Source: Thalassospira sp. MCCC 1A01148 (GTDB lineage: Bacteria; Pseudomonadota; Alphaproteobacteria; Rhodospirillales; Thalassospiraceae). Taken from it: 64,000 bases of DNA. A program made the translations under genes and the position numbers. Shown here one piece after another: positions 43,768 through 52,227 of the stretch. Under the pieces are notes generated by a model. It ran no database searches. It was given only the letters and a program-made list of their open reading frames with translations, and had not been told where the DNA came from. The stretch is taken from NCBI RefSeq assembly GCF_001613795.1, contig NZ_LPVZ01000018.1, forward strand, positions 1-64,000, given 5' to 3'. Numbering within the stretch: the stretch's first letter is position 1; every line of letters begins with the position of its first letter.

Positions 43768-44667
43768 ATGATCCCCCTGTTTGGCGAAGCTGCCGCCCTA
43801 ACTGCTGCGCTCTGTTGGGCGACATCGAGCATGATTTTTTCCAATGTTGGCGGCAAGGCCGGTGCACAAACCGTCAACCGTGGACGTCTGGCATGTTCGA
43901 TCTTTTGTCTGACCTTTTTGCACTGGATACTTGAAGGGCAGCCATGGCCAAACGCCGTCACGTGGGAACAGCTTGGCTGGTTGTCGCTTTCCTCGGTGCT
44001 GGGGCTGGTGATTGGTGATGCCATGCTGTTTCAGGCCTTTGTTCTGATTGGGGCGCGACTGTCGATGTTGTTGATGTCGACGGTCCCGATCATGGGCGCG
44101 ATTCTGGCCTGGATCCTGTTTGATGAAACACTTCGACCGATTGAAATCACCGGAATTGCATGCGGTGTGGGCGGGGTCTTGATTGTCATTCTTGGCAAAA
44201 AGGGCCGGCCGATCGGGCTTGAGGGGCGCAATTACGTCATTGGCATTTTGTTTGGTCTGGGTGGCGCGGTCGGGCAGGTCGCAAATCTGATCACCGCGAA
44301 ATATGCTTTGATCGATGGTTATTCCGCTCTTTCCGCGACCTGGATCAGAACACTGGTCGCGGTGATTGCCATGTGGGGACTGGCGGTCATCCTTGGCCGG
44401 GTGCGTCGGACTGTTACGGCCTGTATCGCGCCGGATGTTGGCAAATGGCTGTTGCTAGGCGCCCTTGTCGGGCCTGCCATCGGTGTGTGGCTTTCGATGC
44501 TGGCGGTTCAAAATGCCAATGTCGGTATTGCCTCAACCCTGATGGCGCTGCCGCCGGTTATTCTGATCGTCTATGAAGGCCTGATCCTGCGCAAGCCTGT
44601 CGGGTTTCAGGCCGTGGCAGGAACGTGCCTTGCGTTTGGCGGGGTGGCCTTGCTGTTTATGCCCTGA
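43768..44667 (+). CDS. DMT-superfamily (EamA) transporter
   Basis: 299 residues with ten predicted membrane helices in two EamA halves (about 1-145 and 155-299). The segment LGLVIGDAMLFQAFVLIGARLSMLLMSTVPIMGAILAWILFDETLRPIEITGIACGVGGV is typical of the first half. The substrate cannot be read from sequence. The TGA stop abuts the TCA (reverse stop) of the convergent NikL-like gene, forming TGATCA. Confidence 0.88.
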   Translation: MIPLFGEAAALTAALCWATSSMIFSNVGGKAGAQTVNRGRLACSIFCLTFLHWILEGQPWPNAVTWEQLGWLSLSSVLGLVIGDAMLFQAFVLIGARLSMLLMSTVPIMGAILAWILFDETLRPIEITGIACGVGGVLIVILGKKGRPIGLEGRNYVIGILFGLGGAVGQVANLITAKYALIDGYSALSATWIRTLVAVIAMWGLAVILGRVRRTVTACIAPDVGKWLLLGALVGPAIGVWLSMLAVQNANVGIASTLMALPPVILIVYEGLILRKPVGFQAVAGTCLAFGGVALLFMP

Positions 44668-45222
44668 TCAGTCCGACGGTTTCCGGGCGATCTGGCGACG
44701 CTGCCAAAGCAAAAGCCCGCCAAACAGGTTGGCGAGGATGCTGCAGCCAAACAGGATGCTTGCCCAAAGCGGCAAATCAAACAGGGCGGGTGTGCCCTGG
44801 ATGGTCGTTGCGGTCATTGCCGACGCGCCAGCAGCTTTCTGGCCGCCCGCCGGAACGGCAGTGGTATCGGTTGGTTGATAAGTCAATTGCACAACATGCC
44901 CCATGCCATCGGCCACCTTGAGGTGGAGTTCACTTGGCGCATCTTGTGGCGTTGTGCTGCCAAGCCCAAGGGAGAACTGACCGATCCGGTCCGTACGCGC
45001 CTTTTGCCAGACCTTGCCGTCCTTGGTTGTGACAACAACCTCGGCAAAGGCCATCGGGGATCCGTCAGTATATCGGAAACCATAGGTCTTTGTTTGGGCG
45101 CTGTCTTCGACCTGCCAACCAGCACCATGGGCATGGGCCGATGTCGAAGTGGCCAATGGCCCCGCAATCAGCAGGGCCATCAGAACCAAAAGGTGATAAA
45201 AGGCGATCCGTGCCATCATCAT
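44668..45222 (-). CDS. NikL-like nickel-uptake accessory protein
   Basis: 184 residues. The signal peptide ends near TSAHAHG, leaving a mature N-terminus with His-x-His, as in NikL-type proteins. A beta-sandwich-like domain (about 40-120) is followed by a C-terminal membrane helix (about 150-172, LPLWASILFGCSILANLFGGLLLW). Its start overlaps the NikK-like gene by four bases. The role assigned here, periplasmic nickel handling, rests on layout and on the adjacent nikR and operator; the transporter core genes are not in the window. Confidence 0.7.
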   Translation of the reverse strand: MMMARIAFYHLLVLMALLIAGPLATSTSAHAHGAGWQVEDSAQTKTYGFRYTDGSPMAFAEVVVTTKDGKVWQKARTDRIGQFSLGLGSTTPQDAPSELHLKVADGMGHVVQLTYQPTDTTAVPAGGQKAAGASAMTATTIQGTPALFDLPLWASILFGCSILANLFGGLLLWQRRQIARKPSD

Positions 45223-46007
45223 TCATCAACGGCAAAGGAAAGAGTCGCGCGGAGGTTATGGTTGCCAACGCCTTCCTCGGCATCGGGCATATCGGCTGCG
45301 ACACGCACAATCCACAAACCCGGGGCAGAAACCCGGATCTTGGCAATACCGCTGCCATCTTCAGTGCTGAGTGTTTCGGTCGCATAGGCCCAGGAGGACG
45401 GTGTTTCGGTAAATCCGCCGTAGGTTGCCAGCACCGATGTCGTCAACGGGTGGCCGTTTAGCAGAATCCGGAATTCTGCATCCTCGCCAACCCCGGTGTC
45501 ACGCGGGTCGCTGAGCGGGACAATTTCAAGCATGTCGCCAATCGGTTTGGTGACAAAATCAGAAGTGCTTTCGCCGCCAACCAGAAGTTTGGCAAACTTT
45601 TCATAGCGGGTCGATGCAATGGCGTCCGGGTGCTTGTCAGCACCCCCAGCCTGCCAGCCATCAGGGGTTTGTGACCAGACAACACCCAGACGATGCGCGG
45701 CAATCCAGCTGGCTGCATTGGGAATTTCAAAACTGCCGATCAGGTTGGGAGCGTCGTCATTTTGGGAAATCGCAATGTCGTTCGTGCCATCGGCGGTGAT
45801 CAGTGTGGCGCGGACATCATTCACGCCTTCTGCTTCTTCGGGAAGACCAAACTGATGGGTAGAATCAAGAACAAGTGTCGCATTCTCGCCCGGTTTTGCG
45901 TTCGCAGGGGTGTGGCTTGCCATGAATTCATGGGCGCTTGCCGACATGCCGATCAGGAATGTTGCCGCACCAATCGCCATGCTGGCTGCGAACTTTGATT
46001 GAAACAT
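45219..46007 (-). CDS. NikK-like DUF4198 periplasmic nickel-binding protein
   Basis: 262 residues. The signal peptide ends SASAHEFMAS, leaving a His at or near the mature N-terminus, as in DUF4198 proteins. The domain spans the rest of the protein (ASWIAAHRLGVVWSQTPDGW, RYEKFAKLLVGG, DAEFRILLNGHPL). DUF4198 members called NikK accompany ECF-type nickel importers. It is divergent from nikR over a 104-base region that holds a near-canonical NikR operator. Confidence 0.78.
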   Translation of the reverse strand: MFQSKFAASMAIGAATFLIGMSASAHEFMASHTPANAKPGENATLVLDSTHQFGLPEEAEGVNDVRATLITADGTNDIAISQNDDAPNLIGSFEIPNAASWIAAHRLGVVWSQTPDGWQAGGADKHPDAIASTRYEKFAKLLVGGESTSDFVTKPIGDMLEIVPLSDPRDTGVGEDAEFRILLNGHPLTTSVLATYGGFTETPSSWAYATETLSTEDGSGIAKIRVSAPGLWIVRVAADMPDAEEGVGNHNLRATLSFAVDE

Positions 46008-46051
46008 TTGCGATCCTTTGGGAAATTGGTTTTATGGGAGAACAATGTCGG

Positions 46052-46078
46052 GTATGAATTTTTCAAAAAAGATCATAC
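46052..46078. promoter_or_regulatory. NikR operator between nikK-like gene and nikR
   Basis: GTATGA-N15-TCATAC. The enteric NikR site is GTATGA-N16-TCATAC, so both half-sites are perfect and the spacer is one base shorter. It lies 45-71 bases before the NikK-like start and 34-60 bases before nikR, so it could control both. Confidence 0.88.
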
Positions 46079-46111
46079 TCGTCAAGCCGTTGATTTTGAA
46101 AGGTAGTCAAT

Positions 46112-46591
46112 ATGACCCGCGTGACCGTATCGATTGAAGACGATCTGATGGAGGCGTTTGACGCTTTTTTGGATCATCGGGGGTACACCAATCGGTCCGA
46201 AGGGTTTCGCGATCTGATTCGTGAAAAGCTTCAAAACACCAAGTTGGAAGAAAATGCCGACGGGGTCGGGATTGCGGTTCTGAACTATGTTTATGATCAC
46301 GAAGAACGCATGCTGGCATCGCGTTTAATGAGCACACAGCACGAACACCACAATCTGACCGTCTCCACGGTTCACTTCCACATTGATCATGATACCTGTC
46401 TTGAAAGCGTGACCTTGCGCGGACGCCTTTCCGAAATTCGTGCGTTTGCAGACAAGGTATTGGCACAACCCGGTGTGCGACATGGGCAGCTTTACTCCGT
46501 ACCGGGAGAGCTTCATGTCGAGACCCATCACCATGGCGGTGATCACGAAGGTCACCCGCACAAGCACGAACATCTGAAAATTTCGACCTGA
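46112..46591 (+). CDS. nikR: nickel-responsive regulator NikR with histidine-rich tail
   Basis: 159 residues. The N-terminal ribbon-helix-helix is MTRVTVSIEDDLMEAFDAFLDHRGYTNRSEGFRDLIR. The nickel site residues H88, H90 and C96 (VHFHIDHDTCLE), with a His from the 77-80 group, match the NikR core. The C-terminal 18 residues are His-rich (HHHGGDHEGHPHKHEH), which is unusual and may add metal capacity. NikR with nickel represses uptake genes; the operator before it supports control of the divergent NikK/NikL genes. Confidence 0.95.
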   Translation: MTRVTVSIEDDLMEAFDAFLDHRGYTNRSEGFRDLIREKLQNTKLEENADGVGIAVLNYVYDHEERMLASRLMSTQHEHHNLTVSTVHFHIDHDTCLESVTLRGRLSEIRAFADKVLAQPGVRHGQLYSVPGELHVETHHHGGDHEGHPHKHEHLKIST

Positions 46592-47151
46592 TTTTCAGGC
46601 GTGGCAGCGCCCAGTGGCCGGGAGGGCGCTGTCTGAGGACGCCGTGCGATGGCTCTAAAACCGCAAGGCATTTGACAGCTGCGCCTCCCATCCCCTGAGG
46701 GATACGCGTTTGGGACGCGATGCGAGAAGCATACTGCCTGCCTGCCGGAATACAATGTGCCGAGAATCCAAATAAATGTGCATGGCGTCCAATTCTTGCG
46801 ACGCCAATTGTTCAGCCTGCCTTGTGGGAGGTGCCGGTGCCATTGCCATGATCTGGTTAAACGGCTGCCCGATCCCTGTTTGTGCAGGATTTGCCCCGGA
46901 CGCGACAGCTCTTGGGAAGGCAAACGGCGTTGGCTTTCCTGCTTGATAAATGGATAAATGAGAACAAACTTGCAACATCTGAAGTTTTGTGAGAATGTTC
47001 GCATTATGTTCTCAATTGTTTTGTTGATGAGAACGCGGTGGCAGGCCGCGGCAACAGGCAAGACAGTCTAGCGGTGGCGTTCCGCATCTAGGTCCGGGGA
47101 ACCGCCTGCGTTGCATCCAACCCGGCCCTGTGGAATAAGAGAGTTCGAGCA
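46592..47151. other. long region between nikR and recA
   Basis: 560 bases. After nikR there is a hairpin CAGCGCCC/GGGCGCTG (46,605-46,631) without a T run. The recA SOS box is at 46,997-47,011. A minus-strand open frame (46,655-46,978, 107 codons) has no ribosome binding site or family likeness. The middle part shows no confident feature; a small RNA is possible but unsupported. Confidence 0.55.
46997..47011 (+). promoter_or_regulatory. LexA (SOS) box of recA
   Basis: GTTC-N7-GTTC (spacer GCATTAT), the alphaproteobacterial LexA direct repeat. It is about 141 bases before the recA start. Confidence 0.88.
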
Positions 47152-48225
47152 ATGATTCAGACCGCGCTGCATTTGGTGGATAAGGATACTATGGATAAGC
47201 AGAAGGCACTCGAAGCCGCCCTTGGGCAGATCGAACGGGCATTTGGCAAAGGTTCGATTATGAAGCTGGGTCAGCGGGAAAGCGCCGTTGATATCTCCGC
47301 AATTTCAACCGGTTCGCTCGGTCTTGATATCGGGTTGGGCATTGGCGGTCTGCCGCGTGGCCGTATCGTCGAAATTTATGGCCCGGAAAGTTCCGGTAAA
47401 ACCACGCTCGCACTCCATACCATCGCCGAAGCCCAGAAGCTTGGCGGGACCTGTGCCTTTGTCGATGCCGAACACGCACTTGATCCAAGCTATGCGCGCA
47501 AGCTGGGTGTAAACACCGATGAGCTGCTGATTTCCCAGCCCGACGCGGGTGAGCAGGCGCTTGAAATTGCCGACACGCTGGTACGTTCGGGTGCGATTGA
47601 TGTTCTGGTCGTCGATTCGGTTGCGGCCCTTGTGCCGCGTGCTGAACTCGAAGGTGAAATGGGTGATACCCACGTGGGTCTGCAGGCCCGCCTGATGAGC
47701 CAGGCGCTGCGTAAACTGACCAGTTCCGTTTCGCGGTCGAACTGCATGGTCATCTTCATCAACCAGATCCGTATGAAGATCGGTGTAATGTTTGGCAGCC
47801 CGGAAACCACCACCGGTGGTAACGCGCTGAAATTCTATGCCTCTGTCCGTCTTGATATTCGCCGTATTGGTCAGATCAAGGACCGTGACGAGGTCGTGGG
47901 CAACCAGACGCGCGTCAAGGTCGTCAAAAACAAGATGGCCCCGCCATTCAAGCAGGTCGAATTCGACATCATGTATGGCGAAGGCGTTTCCAAGATGGGT
48001 GAAATCCTTGATCTTGGTGTCAAGGCTGGCATCGTCGAGAAATCCGGTTCCTGGTTCTCTTATAACTCGACCCGTATCGGTCAGGGCCGCGAGAACGCCA
48101 AGAACTTCCTGCGCGAAAATCCGGAAATGACCAAGGAGATCGAAACCAGCATTCGCGAGAGCGCCGGTCTGATCGCCGAAGCCATGACCAACATGAGCGA
48201 GGATGATCCGGTCAACGACGATTGA
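47152..48225 (+). CDS. recA: recombinase RecA
   Basis: 357 residues. The start at 47,152 matches the alphaproteobacterial N-terminus ([33 protein letters not shown]); a second ATG at 47,191 is possible. Walker A is GPESSGKT (77-84), and the DNA-binding loops and [32 protein letters not shown] are complete. The acidic tail ends SEDDPVNDD. RecA forms the strand-exchange filament and triggers LexA cleavage. An SOS box lies upstream and a strong terminator downstream. Confidence 0.98.
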   Translation: MIQTALHLVDKDTMDKQKALEAALGQIERAFGKGSIMKLGQRESAVDISAISTGSLGLDIGLGIGGLPRGRIVEIYGPESSGKTTLALHTIAEAQKLGGTCAFVDAEHALDPSYARKLGVNTDELLISQPDAGEQALEIADTLVRSGAIDVLVVDSVAALVPRAELEGEMGDTHVGLQARLMSQALRKLTSSVSRSNCMVIFINQIRMKIGVMFGSPETTTGGNALKFYASVRLDIRRIGQIKDRDEVVGNQTRVKVVKNKMAPPFKQVEFDIMYGEGVSKMGEILDLGVKAGIVEKSGSWFSYNSTRIGQGRENAKNFLRENPEMTKEIETSIRESAGLIAEAMTNMSEDDPVNDD

Positions 48226-48251
48226 TCTGATTGATCTTTCGAACGGATTGC

Positions 48252-48286
48252 AAAAAGGCGGGATCAACATTGGTCCCGCCTTTTTC
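48252..48286 (+). terminator. terminator of recA
   Basis: A 12-bp stem (AAAAAGGCGGGA at 48,252-48,263; TCCCGCCTTTTT at 48,274-48,285) with a ten-base loop and a T-rich end, 27 bases after the recA stop. Confidence 0.93.
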
Positions 48287-48329
48287 TTTGTTCATTTACG
48301 CCAACAGGTCGCGTTGCCCACATGTGGGA

Positions 48330-49340
48330 CTATGGGGACGATTTTTGCTGCCACTGGCTTGGTGTTTTGCCGGTAATCCGCAGGAATTCGCGATTGAAGT
48401 TCGACTTGGTGTTAAAGCCGCTTGCCAGCATGGTGTTGGTGACATTCTCGCCGGCGTCAAGTGCGCGACAGGCATGGTCGATCCGGTATTTATTGATATA
48501 GCGCGACACATTTTCGCCAGTAACCGCGTTGATCGCCGTTGAAACCTGTTTAAGCGGATATCCCAAACGCCGTGCGATGCGCGCCAGCGTCAGATCCGGA
48601 TCAAGATAAAGCTTCTCGCGGCTGACCAGTTCTTCCAGCTGTTCCATGATTTCTGTAACCGGAATATCGGGATCATGATTTCCGGTGTCCGGCTCGGTCT
48701 GTCCTTGCTGATCATCATCCTGCGCCAGCGCAATCGCGGGTGACAGGGCCAAAAAGCCGATGGCGAGCAAGGCCAGCGACGAGAAGATGCTCAGGATAAT
48801 GCCCGGTGCGTCCTTTGCGCCCAGTTGCAGGGTCGCGGAAATCAGGGCGTCACTTGCTGCCGAGATGATCAGGGCAATGGCAATCACCCGCCAGATCAAG
48901 GCCGGGACCGGACCGGATGCCAGACGCGTGTGGGCCAGTTCATTGCGCTGACGGTGCAAGACCAGAAGAATTGCAAGCCCGTACCCGACAAACAATCCCC
49001 CCAGAAGCGCATCAATCAGCATTGGCGCGATCGTCACCACCCCGGCCATCACGATCGGGGCGGCAAGATGCCAGATATCGCTGCGCTGAAAACGCTGGTG
49101 CACGCCGCCTTCAAGAAACGCGACCCATGCCAAAGCCGGGATCACGGATGCGGTGATCGGCTGAACAAGGCGCAATTCCGTCACGCCGTAATAATGAACG
49201 ATGGAAACGACGACACTTTGAACTGCACAGGCCAGCAAAAGAGCCCCCAGCAACGGCGTGGTTTTTTCAAACAGCACAGAGCGAACGAACAGGAAAACCA
49301 GCAGTAGGGCAACAATCAAGGGAACGGGTAATGCAATCAT
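48330..49340 (-). CDS. membrane-bound AraC-family regulator
   Basis: 336 residues from the ATG at 49,340; a TTG at 49,373 would extend it. The N-terminal half has about seven membrane helices (roughly 5-215). The C-terminal part carries an AraC-type double helix-turn-helix (LTLARIARRLGYPLKQVSTAINAVTGENVSRYINKYRIDHACRAL...TNTMLASGFNTKSNFNREFLRITGKTPSQW). A membrane sensor fused to a DNA-binding domain suggests control from the envelope. It is divergent from the 49,472 hydrolase gene across 131 bases, a likely target. Confidence 0.88.
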   Translation of the reverse strand: MIALPVPLIVALLLVFLFVRSVLFEKTTPLLGALLLACAVQSVVVSIVHYYGVTELRLVQPITASVIPALAWVAFLEGGVHQRFQRSDIWHLAAPIVMAGVVTIAPMLIDALLGGLFVGYGLAILLVLHRQRNELAHTRLASGPVPALIWRVIAIALIISAASDALISATLQLGAKDAPGIILSIFSSLALLAIGFLALSPAIALAQDDDQQGQTEPDTGNHDPDIPVTEIMEQLEELVSREKLYLDPDLTLARIARRLGYPLKQVSTAINAVTGENVSRYINKYRIDHACRALDAGENVTNTMLASGFNTKSNFNREFLRITGKTPSQWQQKSSP

Positions 49341-49471
49341 GGTGGCGGCGCTATCCAGACGATCATGTCCCAAAACCGGTTTTGCACGTCCTGAAACCGG
49401 TTCGAGGACGCCACAAACCGCAAGGCAGGTGCAATTTGATGTCCGTGAAACTTAGAACACGGATTGAAATC

Positions 49472-50524
49472 ATGAAACACGTAACTTCTGCACTTGTTGT
49501 TGCCGTTGGCATTCTCGCAACCCTCGGGTCCATGCCGGCCCATGCTGGTGGTGATCTGGCAGGATATGATCGATTTGATGTTGATGCTGCCCATCGTTCG
49601 CGTCCGGTTGCGGCATCCATCTGGTATCCTGCCGATACATTCATCTATCGCGCCCCGGTCAATCAAAGTGCGATCTGGAAAAGCACGGATGCCTATATCG
49701 GCGCGGCTGTTGCGCCTGGCAAACATCCCCTGATTTTGCTGTCGCACGGTTCGGGCGGGAACATGGACGCGATTGGCTGGTTATCGTCGGAACTGGCGCT
49801 TCGCGGGGCCATGGTGCTTGCGGTCAATCACCCCGGCAGCACATCGGGTGACTCATCGCCGCGCCGCCAGCCAGAGCTCGGCCCGCGTGCGATGGACCTT
49901 CATGCCGCCCTTGATCAGCTTCTCTCACACCCGGAGTTCGAACCATATATCGATCCTGATCGCATCGCGGCGGCGGGCTTTTCGCTTGGCGGGGCGACGG
50001 TGCTGAACCTTGCCGGGATGCGCTTTGATCGTGATGCCTATCGCGAATATTGCCAACGGTTCGGCACGACGGTTCAGGATTGCGCCTTCCTGCAAAAGGG
50101 CGGCGTACGTCTTGATCAACTGCCCGCGGATTTTGAAGCTGGATCAAAAGACCCCCGCATATCAAAATTCATTGCGATCGAGCCGGGCATGACATTTGCG
50201 GTTAATGACGCCAGTCTTGATGATGTTGATCCGGATTTGCTGTTTATCCGTCTCGGGCGCGAACATGGCTGGAAGGCAGCAGATATTACGGAGACTGGCA
50301 GTAACCTTTTGGGCAAGTTGGATAACCCGTCCTATGCGGTTTTTGCCCCGGCCGATCATCTGACCTTCCTTGGTGAATGCAATGCGGGGGCGGCCGAATT
50401 TTTGGCAAAGATGGAAGATGACCCAATCTGTTCAGACCCCGAAGGCACGGACCGCGCCCTGATCCATCGCCAGATTATTGATGAAATCAGTCGCTTTCTT
50501 TCGCTTGATCCCGGTGCATCGTGA
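49472..50524 (+). CDS. secreted alpha/beta hydrolase (dienelactone/PAF-acetylhydrolase-like)
   Basis: 350 residues from the ATG at 49,472, chosen because it gives a signal peptide (KHVTSALVVAVGILATLG...AHAGG); the frame is open further upstream. The oxyanion region is LLSHGSGG (about 89-96), the nucleophile motif GFSLGG has S171, and the His lies in APADHLTFLG. Two Cys pairs in the cap (EYCQRFGTTVQDC) may form disulphides. The substrate is unknown. It is divergent from an AraC-type regulator. Confidence 0.83.
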   Translation: MKHVTSALVVAVGILATLGSMPAHAGGDLAGYDRFDVDAAHRSRPVAASIWYPADTFIYRAPVNQSAIWKSTDAYIGAAVAPGKHPLILLSHGSGGNMDAIGWLSSELALRGAMVLAVNHPGSTSGDSSPRRQPELGPRAMDLHAALDQLLSHPEFEPYIDPDRIAAAGFSLGGATVLNLAGMRFDRDAYREYCQRFGTTVQDCAFLQKGGVRLDQLPADFEAGSKDPRISKFIAIEPGMTFAVNDASLDDVDPDLLFIRLGREHGWKAADITETGSNLLGKLDNPSYAVFAPADHLTFLGECNAGAAEFLAKMEDDPICSDPEGTDRALIHRQIIDEISRFLSLDPGAS

Positions 50525-50680
50525 AGTGACCGGTTAACACCAAGACGGGCGCGGGGGATCAAGATTGGTCTTCGCGTTTGCTCCTGCCCCAAAATGATCA
50601 CGATTGGGAAAATTCCCCGGAAAAATGGGCCTTTCCAAGGGGGTGTGTTGATAAAAAGAATACATTGAAAAACCGTCACC

Positions 50681-50705
50681 GGAACAATTCACGGTTGTTG
50701 TCGTT
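50681..50705 (+). promoter_or_regulatory. EcfG-type general stress promoter
   Basis: GGAAC-N16-CGTT, the consensus of EcfG (extracytoplasmic stress) sigma factors of alphaproteobacteria, 44-68 bases before the first entericidin gene. Confidence 0.8.
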
Positions 50706-50748
50706 TGAAATCCTGTGAGCATCAACAAGAGCAAACAGGAGAAAGATC

Positions 50749-50889
50749 ATGTCGAACACGATGAAAAAGCTTTTCGCGATCCTGATGATTTCGGGCATGG
50801 GCCTTGGCCTTGCTGCCTGTGAAACCGCCGAAGGTTTTGGCGAAGACGTCGAAGATGCTGGCGAAGCCATTCAGGAAGAAGCTGATTGA
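50749..50889 (+). CDS. entericidin-like lipoprotein 1
   Basis: 46 residues, too short for many gene finders. A signal peptide ends in the lipobox LAAC (Cys 24), followed by an acidic mature part (ETAEGFGEDVEDAGEAI), the EcnA/EcnB pattern. These are small membrane-anchored stress lipoproteins. CAGGAGAAAG is the ribosome binding site. An EcfG-type promoter lies upstream. A second copy is at 51,378. Confidence 0.9.
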   Translation: MSNTMKKLFAILMISGMGLGLAACETAEGFGEDVEDAGEAIQEEAD

Positions 50890-50989
50890 TAGATCGGTCC
50901 TTGCTTGTGTTGCTGACAGACCATTTGGCTGCACCTGAACAGGTTGCACCAATGGTGTGTCAGCGAACACCGAAAAAGGAGATAAGAAC

Positions 50990-51166
50990 ATGTTAGGTTG
51001 GGCACTATTCTGCTTGGTTTTGGCACTGATCGCCGCCGTTCTTGGCTTTGGCGGACTTGCCGGGGCCTTCGTTGGCTTTGCCAAGATATTGTTCTTCGTC
51101 TTTATCGTGCTGTTTGTGATTTCCCTTGTGGTCAACGCATTCCGCGGCCGTCGTCCGCCCGTTTGA
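50990..51166 (+). CDS. DUF1328 small membrane protein (YtjA family)
   Basis: 58 residues from the ATG at 50,990, which follows AAAAAGGAGATAAG. Two membrane helices (about 4-22 and 28-50) are joined by a short GGLAGAF loop, and the tail is basic (FRGRRPPV). This fits DUF1328, small stress-associated membrane proteins of unknown action. It lies between two entericidin genes and may share their stress promoter. Confidence 0.9.
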   Translation: MLGWALFCLVLALIAAVLGFGGLAGAFVGFAKILFFVFIVLFVISLVVNAFRGRRPPV

Positions 51167-51224
51167 TCAAGCCATCTGATTGAGGCATTTACAAATTTGC
51201 GATACGAGCAACGCTTTATAAAAG

Positions 51225-51246
51225 GGACGCCAAAATGGCGTCCTTT
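51225..51246 (+). terminator. terminator after the DUF1328 gene
   Basis: Stem GGACGCCA/TGGCGTCC (51,225-51,243) with an AAA loop, followed by TTT. The T run is short, so termination may be partial. Confidence 0.7.
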
Positions 51247-51377
51247 CTGCGTTTGGGCCAAACCTGACCGTCTTGATAACAGTTGCACGCGTATGCGTGG
51301 CGCGCCAAACTATTGCAATAAATAACAAGCCGGGCACAATGCCCGATATTCGGACTTGAATGGAGCATTCAGCAAAG

Positions 51378-51521
51378 ATGGAAACGATCACAAAGCGTCT
51401 TTTCGCCATCCTGATGGTTCTTGGCTTTGGTCTTGCCCTTGGTGCCTGTGAAACCGCCGAAGGGTTCGGGCGCGATATGGAAAACCTTGGCAAGACGATT
51501 CAGGACAGTGCAAACGACTAG
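51378..51521 (+). CDS. entericidin-like lipoprotein 2
   Basis: 47 residues. The lipobox is LGAC (Cys 24), followed by ETAEGFGRDMENLGKTIQDSAND. It is a clear paralogue of the 50,749 gene, sharing KRLFAIL and CETAEGFG. The Shine-Dalgarno site is weak. The stop overlaps the GTG start of the following acetyltransferase, so the two are probably coupled. Confidence 0.88.
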   Translation: METITKRLFAILMVLGFGLALGACETAEGFGRDMENLGKTIQDSAND

Positions 51522-52038
51522 TCCGAAAACGGCACACGTTCCTGCAGCCCCGCTTTATACAGAACGTCTTGAGCTCTGTGGCGCGCGGCTGGCCGACATC
51601 CCCGATCTTTATGCCTTCCTTGGTGACAGCACAGCCATGCGCTTCACCCAGTGCGATGAAAGCTTTGCGGCCTGTCGCAAGCGTGTGTTGGTGCATGAAT
51701 GGTTCCGGCGTCGCGACGGGTTTGCACCATGGGTTGTGCGGCTGCGCAAGACGGGCCGTATCATCGGCTGGGGCGGGCTTTATACCGATCCGTTTGACCC
51801 CGGCTGGGGACCGGAACTTGGCTATTACCTGGTCCCGGCGGCGTGGGGTCAGGGATTTGGTCGGGAACTGGCGATGGCCGCACTTGAACATGCGCGTGAC
51901 ATGACGCCAATCAAGGAGTTAACGGCCTTTGCTCATCCTGAGAACGTCGCATCGCGCAAACTGCTTTTGGGGCTTGGGTTTGAACCGGCCGGGTTTGTTG
52001 CGGCAATGAACCGCGACCGATTCACATTTCTGCCTTGA
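51508..52038 (+). CDS. GNAT-family N-acetyltransferase (RimJ/RimL-like)
   Basis: 176 residues from the GTG at 51,508, preceded by CAGGAC; a longer frame to 51,421 would run through the entericidin gene. The N-terminal TERLELCGARLADIPDLYAFLGD and the acetyl-CoA loop LVPAAWGQGFGRELAMAALEHA (about 112-133), followed by HPENVASRKLLLGLGFEPAG, fit RimJ/RimL-type enzymes. The acceptor is unknown. It overlaps the second entericidin gene by 14 bases. Confidence 0.85.
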   Translation: MQTTSPKTAHVPAAPLYTERLELCGARLADIPDLYAFLGDSTAMRFTQCDESFAACRKRVLVHEWFRRRDGFAPWVVRLRKTGRIIGWGGLYTDPFDPGWGPELGYYLVPAAWGQGFGRELAMAALEHARDMTPIKELTAFAHPENVASRKLLLGLGFEPAGFVAAMNRDRFTFLP

Positions 52039-52227
52039 GGGTGGTGAATTTCGGGTCAGCAAAAGCAGATTAAAAGCCATCTGATCGCCAATTTCTGGAA
52101 AACTTGGGGCAAATGCCCCGGACTCCTTTCGCCTGACTGGACAGGGCAGGGCCGAGCCGCTAAATAGGGCAGTCCGTTCGCCAGCATGGCGGACGCAGTT
52201 GTTCCGCGTTTTCCGGGTTGGAGAGAT

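Noticed and set aside
46592-46950. Small RNA (for example 6S-like) between nikR and recA
   Set aside because: Only one GC-rich hairpin and no conserved bulge pattern could be recognised by eye; a covariance search would decide.
46655-46978. 107-codon open frame on the minus strand between nikR and recA
   Set aside because: Some protein-like composition, but no ribosome binding site and no recognisable family; it would need conservation evidence.
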